A stretch of 10,159 nucleotides of DNA. It comes from Chitinophagaceae bacterium (GTDB lineage: Bacteria > Bacteroidota > Bacteroidia > Chitinophagales > Chitinophagaceae). This document shows, piece by piece, positions 1 to 6,147 of the stretch (position 1 is its first letter; each line of letters starts with the position of its first letter). The notes under the pieces are model-generated. The model had not been told where the DNA came from. It did not search any database and saw only the letters and a list, made by a program, of their open reading frames with translations. The stretch covers positions 1 through 10,159 of the forward strand of contig CANGEZ010000056.1 of assembly GCA_947452875.1 (NCBI GenBank), written 5' to 3'. Made by a program: the position numbers and the translations under genes.

Positions 1-1059
1 CAGGCAGGAACACGTCATGTCATCAGAATCAAAATGCCTGAAAACGAAATCATCACTTTCAACGATTTGATACACCATGAGGTGAGTTTTGAATCTAATG
101 TGGTTGACGATAAAGTATTGTTGAAAGCCGACGGCATGCCTACTTACCATCTGGCGGTTGTGGTGGATGATTATCTCATGAAAATCACGCATGCCTTTAG
201 AGGTGAAGAATGGCTGAGCAGTGCACCGGTGCACATTATGCTTTGGAAATATTTATTTGGATTGAATAATATGCCGCAATGGGCGCATCTTCCATTAATA
301 CTGGGCCCTAACGGAAAATTAAGTAAACGTGATGGCGCAAAATATGGTTTCCCTGTGTATGCGATGAATTGGACCGATCCCAGAAATAATGAATTTACAG
401 AAGGATTTAAAGAAAAAGGGTTTTTACCGGAAGCCTTTATCAACCTGCTCGCCATGCTCGGATGGAATAGCGGTACTGAAAAAGAACTCTTTTCCATGGA
501 AGAAATGATTGAGAATTTCTCCATCGAGCGTGTACATAAAAGCGGCGCTAAATTCGATTACGAAAAAGCGAAATGGTTCAACCAGGAATGGATTAAAATA
601 TCAACCTCCGATTATTTGTTTCCGTTAGTCAATGAATTATTTAAAAATAAAGGTGTTGAAATTCATGATGATGCTTTCTTGAAAAAAATCATTGATTTGG
701 TAAAAGAAAGATGTGCGTTGATTCCAGACTTCTACGAACAAGCTGTTTATTTCTTTCAGTCTCCTGAGAAATTGGATTTGGATGCCATCAAACCAAAATG
801 GAATGAAGCCAAAACAAATTTCTTCGAAACATTTTGCAACAACATCAATGAAATTTCTTGGACTACAGCCGACATTGAAACTGTATTCAAAAATTTGGCA
901 ACTGAGATGAACATCAAACCCGGAGAATTGCAATTGCCTATGCGTATCATGTTGGTTGGTGGAAAATTCGGACCGGCGGTTTTTGAAATCGCTCATTTGA
1001 TTGGAAAAGAAGAAACAATACTTCGTATCAAAAATGCATTAACCTTATTAAACAGTTAA
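1..1059 (+). CDS. gltX: Glutamyl-tRNA synthetase, 3' portion (5' end outside window)
   Basis: Attaches glutamate to tRNA(Glu) in the cytoplasm, using ATP. The reading frame is open from base 1, so the gene begins upstream; about 352 codons are present, against roughly 500 for complete bacterial enzymes. The internal ATG at base 34 is not the start, because the preceding codons (ending VIRIK) continue the family sequence. Visible class I hallmarks are DGMPTYHLAVVVDD, the RGEEW segment and the KMSKS-type ATP loop as KLSKR (bases 316-330). These are followed by the helical linker (PEAFINLLAMLGWN) and the C-terminal anticodon-binding region. The N-terminal HIGH motif is not in the window. The stop lies 2 bases before the next start, so it is probably co-transcribed with the downstream metabolic genes. 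Glutamyl-queuosine synthetase is excluded because it lacks this C-terminal domain. Identification is firm. Confidence 0.96.
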   Translation, partial: QAGTRHVIRIKMPENEIITFNDLIHHEVSFESNVVDDKVLLKADGMPTYHLAVVVDDYLMKITHAFRGEEWLSSAPVHIMLWKYLFGLNNMPQWAHLPLILGPNGKLSKRDGAKYGFPVYAMNWTDPRNNEFTEGFKEKGFLPEAFINLLAMLGWNSGTEKELFSMEEMIENFSIERVHKSGAKFDYEKAKWFNQEWIKISTSDYLFPLVNELFKNKGVEIHDDAFLKKIIDLVKERCALIPDFYEQAVYFFQSPEKLDLDAIKPKWNEAKTNFFETFCNNINEISWTTADIETVFKNLATEMNIKPGELQLPMRIMLVGGKFGPAVFEIAHLIGKEETILRIKNALTLLNS

Positions 1060-1061
1060 TT

Positions 1062-1469
1062 ATGCAAAGACCTATCAGAGTATTAGTAGCAAAAGTTGGT
1101 TTGGATGGTCACGACCGTGGCGCCAAAGTGATTGCCACTTCATTACGTGATGCAGGTATGGAAGTGATTTACACTGGTTTAAGACAAACCCCTGAAATGG
1201 TTGTCAGTACTGCCCTTCAGGAAGATGTTGATGCTATTGGTGTAAGTATTCTCAGTGGTGCGCACATGACTGTATTTCCTAAAATCATCAATCTGATGAA
1301 AGAAAAAAATATGGATGATGTGTTGCTTACAGGCGGTGGCATTATTCCGGAAGAAGATATGCAGCAACTCAGTGAAATGGGTGTAGGTAAATTGTTTGCA
1401 CCCGGAACTACTACCACAGAAATTGCAGATTATATCAAAGCTTACGTAAAAGAAAATAGAAACTTTTAA
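1062..1469 (+). CDS. Stand-alone cobalamin-binding subunit of an acyl-CoA mutase (methylmalonyl-CoA mutase C-terminal type)
   Basis: A 135-residue protein that is only the B12-binding Rossmann-like domain. It shows the DxHxxG cobalamin signature as DGHDRG (residues 15-20, His17 being the expected lower cobalt ligand), an SxL motif as SIL (62-64) and a glycine-rich GGG turn (91-93). The family carries adenosylcobalamin for carbon-skeleton rearrangements such as methylmalonyl-CoA to succinyl-CoA. The length matches separate small subunits (IcmB-like or archaeal McmA2-like) rather than the C-terminus of a fused mutase, so a catalytic TIM-barrel subunit must be encoded elsewhere. It starts 2 bases after gltX and ends 9 bases before an enoyl-CoA hydratase, which suggests acyl-CoA metabolism. 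Whether the substrate is methylmalonyl-, isobutyryl- or another acyl-CoA cannot be read from this domain. Confidence 0.92.
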   Translation: MQRPIRVLVAKVGLDGHDRGAKVIATSLRDAGMEVIYTGLRQTPEMVVSTALQEDVDAIGVSILSGAHMTVFPKIINLMKEKNMDDVLLTGGGIIPEEDMQQLSEMGVGKLFAPGTTTTEIADYIKAYVKENRNF

Positions 1470-1478
1470 TAAAAGAAT

Positions 1479-2255
1479 ATGTATTCAACATTATTGACTC
1501 AATTAGACAATGGCATTTTCACGGTAACGATTAATCGTCCGGATAAAATGAATGCTTTAAATAAAGATGTATTCGCCGATTTGAATAACGTGATGGACGA
1601 AGTGATGAATACAGAAGCCATTAAAACAGTCATCATCACAGGAGCAGGTGCCAAAGCATTTGTAGCCGGTGCAGATATCACTGAATTTGCCGCTTTTAAT
1701 AAAGAAGAAGCTATTGCATTATCAAAAAGAGGTCAGGATATTTTTGCTAAAATAGAAAATTGTCCAAAGCCGGTTATCGCTGCGGTAAATGGCTTTGCTT
1801 TAGGTGGTGGCTGCGAACTCGCCATGGCTTGTCATTTCAGAATTTGCAGTGAGAATGCTAAATTCGGTCAACCTGAAGTAAATCTTGGATTGATTCCAGG
1901 ATATGGTGGTACGCAGCGTCTAACCCAGATCGTTGGTAAAGGAAAAAGTATGGAGATGCACATGACAGGTCAAATGATAGATGCCAACGAAGCACTACAA
2001 TTGAGATTAGTGAATCATGTCACCACTTCTGAAAACCTGATGCCAAAAGTGATTGAGATTTTAAGCACCATTCAAACCAAAGCGCCAATTGCCATTGGTA
2101 AAATGATTGACTGTATAAACACTGCTGTTTCCAACGGAACATCAGGCTATGATAGAGAAGCAACTTCATTTGGAGATTGCTTCAACACAGAAGACATGAT
2201 AGAAGGAACAACAGCCTTCATTGAAAAACGAAAAGCCATTTTTAAAGGAAAATAA
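1479..2255 (+). CDS. Enoyl-CoA hydratase/isomerase (crotonase family)
   Basis: Cytoplasmic enzyme of 258 residues, the normal length for a single-domain crotonase. The family hydrates trans-2-enoyl-CoA to 3-hydroxyacyl-CoA in fatty or branched-chain acid breakdown. Visible features are the N-terminal substrate segment NRPDKMNALN (19-28), the oxyanion-hole segment AFVAGADI (60-67) and GFALGGGCELAMACH (105-119). Both acid-base glutamates of true hydratases are present: Glu113 in GGGCEL and Glu133 in QPEVNLGLIPGYGGTQRL. The C-terminus (FNTEDMIEGTTAFIEKRK) is typical of short-chain enoyl-CoA hydratase. Having both glutamates favours hydratase over an isomerase or decarboxylase. The gene lies 9 bases after the B12 subunit and 12 bases before fumC, so it is probably in the same operon. 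The exact chain-length or pathway role is not determined. Confidence 0.94.
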   Translation: MYSTLLTQLDNGIFTVTINRPDKMNALNKDVFADLNNVMDEVMNTEAIKTVIITGAGAKAFVAGADITEFAAFNKEEAIALSKRGQDIFAKIENCPKPVIAAVNGFALGGGCELAMACHFRICSENAKFGQPEVNLGLIPGYGGTQRLTQIVGKGKSMEMHMTGQMIDANEALQLRLVNHVTTSENLMPKVIEILSTIQTKAPIAIGKMIDCINTAVSNGTSGYDREATSFGDCFNTEDMIEGTTAFIEKRKAIFKGK

Positions 2256-2267
2256 AAATAATTAAGT

Positions 2268-3665
2268 ATGGAATTCAGAATTGAAAAAGACACCATGGGT
2301 GAAGTGAGTGTACCCGTGAACGCTTATTACGGTGCGCAAACACAAAGAAGTATCGACAATTTTAAAATTGCACAAGACATCAACAAGATGCCTAAAGAAA
2401 TTATCGGGGCATTTGCTTATTTGAAAAAAGCAGCCGCATTAACCAATCATGAAGCAGGCGTTTTAAGCAAAGAAAAATGTGATTTGATCGGAAAAGTTTG
2501 CGATGAAATACTTGAAGGAAAATTGAGTGATTATTTTCCATTGGTGGTTTGGCAAACAGGAAGTGGTACGCAAAGCAACATGAATGTAAATGAAGTTGTA
2601 GCATATAGAGGGCATGTATTAAATGGAGGACAACTTGGAGATAAAGAAAAGTTTTTACACCCAAATGACGATGTCAACAAATCACAATCCAGCAATGACA
2701 CCTTCCCTACCGCGATGCACATTGCGGCTTATAAAATATTAATTGAAACAACATTGCCGGGTATTGAAAAACTAAGAGATACTTTAGCGGCGAAAAGCAA
2801 GCAGTTCATGCATGTGGTTAAAATCGGAAGAACACATTTCATGGATGCGACGCCATTAACAGTTGGACAAGAATTCAGCGGCTATGTTTCGCAGTTAAAT
2901 CATGGTATCAAAGCCATTAAAAATACATTATCACATTTAAGCGAATTGGCATTGGGCGGAACAGCAGTAGGAACAGGCATCAACACTCCTGAAAACTATT
3001 CAGAAAATGTGGCTAAGCATATTGCTAATTTAACCGGACTTCCATTTGTAACTGCAGAAAATAAATTTGAAGCATTGGCTGCTCATGATGCGATTGTAGA
3101 AGCACATGGTGCGTTGAAAACGGTTGCTGTTAGCTTGATGAAAATTGCCAACGATGTAAGAATGTTGTCATCTGGACCAAGAAGCGGTATCGGAGAATTG
3201 TTTATTCCAGATAACGAACCAGGTTCATCCATTATGCCAGGTAAAGTAAATCCTACACAATGTGAAGCGCTTACGATGATTGCAGCTCAGGTAATGGGTA
3301 ATGATGTGGCCATCAGCATTGGCGGCAGTAATGGTCATTTTGAATTGAATGTGTTTAAGCCAGTAATGATTTATAATTTCCTACACAGTGCGAGATTGAT
3401 TGGTGATGGTTGTGTTTCATTCAATGATAAATGTGCTGTAGGAATTGAACCTATTGAAAGCAATATCAAAAAACATGTCGACAATTCATTAATGTTGGTA
3501 ACGGCATTAAACACCAAAATCGGTTATTACAAAGCTGCTGAAATTGCTCAAAAAGCACACAAAGAAGGAACTACTTTAAAAGAGATGGCTGTGAAACTTG
3601 GCTATCTCACACCGGAAGAATTTGATGAATGGGTGATACCTGGGAATATGGTGGGGAAGATTTAA
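2268..3665 (+). CDS. fumC: Class II fumarate hydratase
   Basis: Interconverts fumarate and L-malate in the TCA cycle as a cytoplasmic homotetramer, without an iron-sulfur cluster. At 465 residues it is full length for FumC. Visible features are GSGTQSNMNVNEV (98-110), the HPNDDVN B-site segment (131-137), GRTH with the general-base-type His190, and the superfamily signature GSSIMPGKVNP (319-329) with the expected catalytic Ser320. The QTGSG and SQSSND segments favour fumarase over aspartase, argininosuccinate lyase or adenylosuccinate lyase. It is the last gene of the plus-strand block; its stop is followed 5 bases later by a C/G-rich palindrome. Upstream genes (B12 mutase subunit, enoyl-CoA hydratase) could feed succinyl-CoA into the same cycle, which is an inference from context. 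Confidence 0.97.
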   Translation: MEFRIEKDTMGEVSVPVNAYYGAQTQRSIDNFKIAQDINKMPKEIIGAFAYLKKAAALTNHEAGVLSKEKCDLIGKVCDEILEGKLSDYFPLVVWQTGSGTQSNMNVNEVVAYRGHVLNGGQLGDKEKFLHPNDDVNKSQSSNDTFPTAMHIAAYKILIETTLPGIEKLRDTLAAKSKQFMHVVKIGRTHFMDATPLTVGQEFSGYVSQLNHGIKAIKNTLSHLSELALGGTAVGTGINTPENYSENVAKHIANLTGLPFVTAENKFEALAAHDAIVEAHGALKTVAVSLMKIANDVRMLSSGPRSGIGELFIPDNEPGSSIMPGKVNPTQCEALTMIAAQVMGNDVAISIGGSNGHFELNVFKPVMIYNFLHSARLIGDGCVSFNDKCAVGIEPIESNIKKHVDNSLMLVTALNTKIGYYKAAEIAQKAHKEGTTLKEMAVKLGYLTPEEFDEWVIPGNMVGKI

Positions 3666-3670
3666 TTTGA

Positions 3671-3709
3671 GAGCCTCTCCCCCAACCCCTCTCCGAAAGA
3701 GAGGGGAGT
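3671..3709 (+). repeat. C/G-rich imperfect palindrome A, REP-like, possible fumC terminator
   Basis: Starts 5 bases after the fumC stop with GAGCC, then two C-rich runs separated by AA. It closes with an 8-base-pair stem, CCCCTCTC (3686-3693) with GAGAGGGG (3699-3706), around a CGAAA loop, and ends in GAGT. A T-run (ATTTTTT) follows at 3715-3721, about 9 bases after the stem, so it is not a textbook intrinsic terminator but could act as one. The first C-run (3675-3683) can also compete for the G-run, giving an alternative fold. It pairs in inverted orientation with element B at 3744-3772. Confidence 0.7.
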
Positions 3710-3743
3710 AATGAAATTTTTTCAAGTAATAAAACACAATCAA

Positions 3744-3772
3744 AGTCCCCCTTTGGGGGATTTAGGGGGCTC
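3744..3772 (-). repeat. C/G-rich imperfect palindrome B, REP-like, inverted relative to A
   Basis: Read on the minus strand it begins with GAGCC immediately after the stop codon of the lipoprotein gene. It has two runs of five C separated by TAAAT, then CCCCC-AAA-GGGGG forming a short tight hairpin (plus-strand bases 3747-3751 with 3755-3759, extendable by one A-T pair), and ends GGACT. The architecture matches element A (GAGCC, C-run, A/T spacer, C-run, A-rich loop, G-run, GANT end) although the bases differ. It may end minus-strand transcripts. No clear T-run follows, so the terminator role is weaker than for A. Confidence 0.65.
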
Positions 3773-5272
3773 TTAGAAAGGAACATTAAAAATTCCGTTT
3801 GTAATGGTAATTGGATTTCCTCCTGGATCTTTAACTACACCTGAGAAAGTTCCTACACATCTTGATCCCGACATACTGGTAACTGTTACTGTAAAACCGG
3901 GGTTTTGGTTTTGATTGGCAGGATCTGATGCCATTGTAAAATTCGTTGATCCTGGATCAAAATAATCACAGCTTACTAAAAATCCTACAGCCAGTTGATT
4001 CACATCATAAGTAGATGGATTAATACTACCTCCATTGATGTTACCAATCTGAATATTGATTGATGGATCAGAGCCTAATGAGAATGAATTTCCATCAATA
4101 CTTAAAATTGGATACCCTGCTGTATTGCTTAATCCAGCTGAAGCACCTATGTTAAAAGTAGTGAAAACACCATTCATGTCGCATGTGATAAAATCTGTTG
4201 CAGCACCGGTATATGTAACCGTTAGTGTACACGACTGACTACCGTTAGAAATATTATAATCAAAAGAACCGGCTGCAGTAGGTGTACCAGAAGCGTATAA
4301 TGTTACTTGTTGTGGACCTGTAGTAGTGAAAACGCCAGTAGCAGCAAAGGTTACTCCGTTTGCAGCAACCGAACTGATTGAATAACTACCGCCATTAGTT
4401 ACGTTTACATCAATAGTAGCAGTATTAGATGAATTCATCGCAACACCTACATCGTAATTACCAAGCAATGTAAACCCTGTACATCCTGAAGGAGAACCTC
4501 CTAGTGTAAAAGTTGCCGGTGGCGTCATGGCATCAAAGGTTACTGAAAAAGTGCAAGAAGTTCCTCCACCTGAAACCAAGTAATTAAAAGTACCAGCAGT
4601 TGTGGGTGTTCCTGAGCCAATTAATGTAACACCTGTACTGCTAGTTGAAAGTGATCCTGTTGCAGAAAAACTTACGCCATTTACAATTGGAGTAGTTAAT
4701 GAATAAACCCCAGCGGAAGTCACACTTACATTAACAGAAACTGTATTTCCAGAAGTTAAAGGCATAGATTGCATGTAAGAACCGGCAAGTGCAAAACCTG
4801 TACATGTAGCACCTGCTCCTCCTAATATGAATACTGCATTTGGATTGGTAGCAGCCGGAAGTATTTCTACATCTACAGAGCAAGTGCTGTTGTTATTTAA
4901 ATAGCTTATGATAAAAGTAGTTAGACCTGAAGCAGTTGGTATGCCGCTTCCCATTAATCTTACAGTGTTTATACCAGTGTTTCCAAAAGTTCCTGAGCCA
5001 TAAAAAGAAACACCATTGATGGTATCAGATGTTATTTGATAAATACCCACAGTAGTGACGTCTACCTGAACATCAATATAATTCGTACTTCCTAATGCAG
5101 AGTCAACTATATAAGTTCCTTGAACTACTATTGGTAAACACTCATTGGTAGTACTATCTGCTTTCAAAGTCCCTTGTGATTGAGCACTTAAATCCCAATT
5201 CAACTCTTTCTGACAGGATACGAAAAAAATTGCTGAAAGCAACAATAAAGCAATGGTGCTAAGAAGTTTCAT
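3773..5272 (-). CDS. Lipoprotein with three Ig-like repeats and an unrecognised C-terminal domain
   Basis: A 499-residue protein of unknown function. Residues 1-20 form a lipoprotein signal: Lys2, a hydrophobic stretch, then FVSC with Cys20 as the acylated residue. The mature protein starts CQKE, which resembles the Bacteroidota surface-export signal. Three repeats of about 95-100 residues follow (45-137, 147-246, 254-354), rich in Gly, Ser, Thr and Val. Each has NGVSF or NGVTF, a G-S/T-G or A-T-G turn, then a GSGxPTxAG or ASGTPTAAG motif, with one Cys near the start and one near the end (45/131, 157/240, 264/348) that could form disulfides. The last ~140 residues (360-499, with C364, C435, C472) differ and begin FITCDMNGVFTTFN. 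The repeats look like extracellular beta-sandwich modules, suggesting an adhesin, binding or structural role. Start at ATG 5272 is fixed by the signal peptide. I see no clear promoter box in the 91-base gap upstream. Confidence 0.85.
   Translation of the reverse strand: MKLLSTIALLLLSAIFFVSCQKELNWDLSAQSQGTLKADSTTNECLPIVVQGTYIVDSALGSTNYIDVQVDVTTVGIYQITSDTINGVSFYGSGTFGNTGINTVRLMGSGIPTASGLTTFIISYLNNNSTCSVDVEILPAATNPNAVFILGGAGATCTGFALAGSYMQSMPLTSGNTVSVNVSVTSAGVYSLTTPIVNGVSFSATGSLSTSSTGVTLIGSGTPTTAGTFNYLVSGGGTSCTFSVTFDAMTPPATFTLGGSPSGCTGFTLLGNYDVGVAMNSSNTATIDVNVTNGGSYSISSVAANGVTFAATGVFTTTGPQQVTLYASGTPTAAGSFDYNISNGSQSCTLTVTYTGAATDFITCDMNGVFTTFNIGASAGLSNTAGYPILSIDGNSFSLGSDPSINIQIGNINGGSINPSTYDVNQLAVGFLVSCDYFDPGSTNFTMASDPANQNQNPGFTVTVTSMSGSRCVGTFSGVVKDPGGNPITITNGIFNVPF
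4211..5140 (-). repeat. Three tandem protein-level repeats inside the lipoprotein gene
   Basis: Residues 45-137, 147-246 and 254-354 of the lipoprotein align by eye on shared landmarks: a first Cys, an xGxY segment (QGTY, AGSY, LGNY), alternating V/T strands, GxYxI/L or GSYSI, NGVSF or NGVTF, the PTxxG turn and a final SC or TC. Repeats 2 and 3 are closest to each other (both have CTGFxLxGxY and GTPTxAGxFxY); repeat 1 is more diverged. Nucleotide identity between units is not high, so these are old duplications rather than a slippage-prone array. Confidence 0.75.
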
Positions 5273-5363
5273 TTTGATTCTGATTTTATATGTTTATACA
5301 ACCGGAAATATCACATTGAATGAAGTAAATTTTTCCGATGCTAAGTTAGCCTATTTAGTAGAA

Positions 5364-6053
5364 TTATACTTGAGGATTTACCGCTTCAGTATCGTTGTTA
5401 ACCTCTTTTGAGCGATTGTGGATTTTTTCATTGAAAAACTTGCGTTGAAAAACGATGATGCTGATCACTCCACCGCTAATTGCAGCATCTGCCAGGTTAA
5501 AAATGGGCCTAAAGAATTCAAAATCCTCTCCTCCCCATATTGGAAACCAAGTTGGAAAATGCCCCTTAATTACCGGGAAGTAAAGCATATCCACTACATT
5601 TCCATGAAGAAAACTGCCATACCCTTTTTTAGCAAGACCCGCCAATCCATCATATCCCATATAATCACCAAAACCCGGATTGAAAATCATCCCTTTATCG
5701 AAAATCATTCCATAAAAACAACTATCAATCAAATTTCCAATGGCACCTGCAAAAATCAAGGAAGCACAAATGATAAAGCCTTTATGATAACCTTGTCTGA
5801 TGATGCGAGCAATGTAAAATGCACCAAATACAACGGCTCCCATTCTAAAAACAGTGAGTGCTAGTTTACCCCAGTTACCGCCAAACTTCCAGCCATAAGC
5901 CATCCCGGGGTTCTCAACAAAATACAATTGAAACCAGTCGCCAAAAACTGGCCTAGATGTGTTTAAAAAAAAGTTTGTCTTAACGTAATACTTCAATATT
6001 TGGTCGGCCAATACTACAAGCAGCACAATAATAAAAACGTGTATTTTCTTCAT
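5364..6053 (-). CDS. lspA: Lipoprotein signal peptidase (signal peptidase II)
   Basis: Inner-membrane aspartic protease that removes signal peptides from prolipoproteins after the lipobox cysteine is diacylated. Numbered from ATG at 6053 (229 residues), it shows LADQ with the conserved Asp17, VENPGMAYG (46-54), GAIGNLID (103-110), GNVVD with catalytic Asp155 and FNLAD with catalytic Asp189. Four membrane segments fit the hydrophobicity. It is longer than the roughly 160-170 residues of proteobacterial LspA, because about 40 residues separate GNLID from GNVVD and about 30 separate GNVVD from FNLAD. A charged tail follows the last segment. An in-frame TTG at 6065 would add four residues, but it lies inside a promoter-like box and the MKK start is more natural. 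The gene precedes the lipoprotein gene by 91 bases. Confidence 0.95.
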   Translation of the reverse strand: MKKIHVFIIVLLVVLADQILKYYVKTNFFLNTSRPVFGDWFQLYFVENPGMAYGWKFGGNWGKLALTVFRMGAVVFGAFYIARIIRQGYHKGFIICASLIFAGAIGNLIDSCFYGMIFDKGMIFNPGFGDYMGYDGLAGLAKKGYGSFLHGNVVDMLYFPVIKGHFPTWFPIWGGEDFEFFRPIFNLADAAISGGVISIIVFQRKFFNEKIHNRSKEVNNDTEAVNPQV

Positions 6054-6062
6054 AATGTTTCG

Positions 6063-6070
6063 CAAAGATA
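6063..6070 (-). promoter_or_regulatory. Candidate Bacteroidota -7 promoter box for lspA
   Basis: The minus strand reads TATCTTTG, an exact match to the TAnnTTTG -7 consensus of the Bacteroidota housekeeping sigma factor. Nineteen bases upstream of the box lies TTC (6090-6092), two of three matches to the -33 TTG. Transcription would begin only a few bases before the lspA ATG at 6053, giving a very short leader. An 8-base motif with two free positions occurs by chance fairly often in AT-rich DNA, so support comes mainly from its intergenic position. Confidence 0.45.
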
Positions 6071-6119
6071 AGGGAGTGAAGAATAGTTTGAATAGGTTTC
6101 AGAAGTTAAAAATGTTTAT

Positions 6120-6147
6120 CTAGTATCCAGTATCTACCTTCCAGCCT
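6120..6147. repeat. Four degenerate 7-base units between murF-alr and lspA
   Basis: Read on the plus strand the stretch splits into CTAGTAT, CCAGTAT, CTACCTT and CCAGCCT. Positions 1 (C), 3 (A) and 7 (T) are invariant and the units alternate CTA/CCA. The array ends at the last base of the murF-alr stop codon. Function is unknown; it may be a short intergenic tandem repeat. Confidence 0.5.

Noticed and set aside
171..524. 117-codon minus-strand open frame opposite gltX
   Set aside because: It overlaps the conserved KMSKS region of gltX in antisense and shows no family features; treated as a shadow frame.
637..996. 119-codon minus-strand open frame opposite the gltX C-terminus
   Set aside because: Antisense to a conserved gene, no domain or signal, no separate promoter seen.
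5273..5363. Promoter or small RNA in the gap upstream of the lipoprotein gene
   Set aside because: No TAnnTTTG box, strong hairpin or T-run was found; the gap is AT-rich with nothing I can support.
5418..5864. 148-codon open frame on the plus strand opposite lspA
   Set aside because: It is antisense to clearly conserved lspA motifs, has no recognisable domain, and its composition (many Lys, Ile, Ser, His) looks like a complement of membrane-protein codons.
6054..6065. Four-residue N-terminal extension of LspA from a TTG start
   Set aside because: The TTG is part of the exact -7 box match, and ATG at 6053 gives the expected MKK start directly before the first membrane segment.
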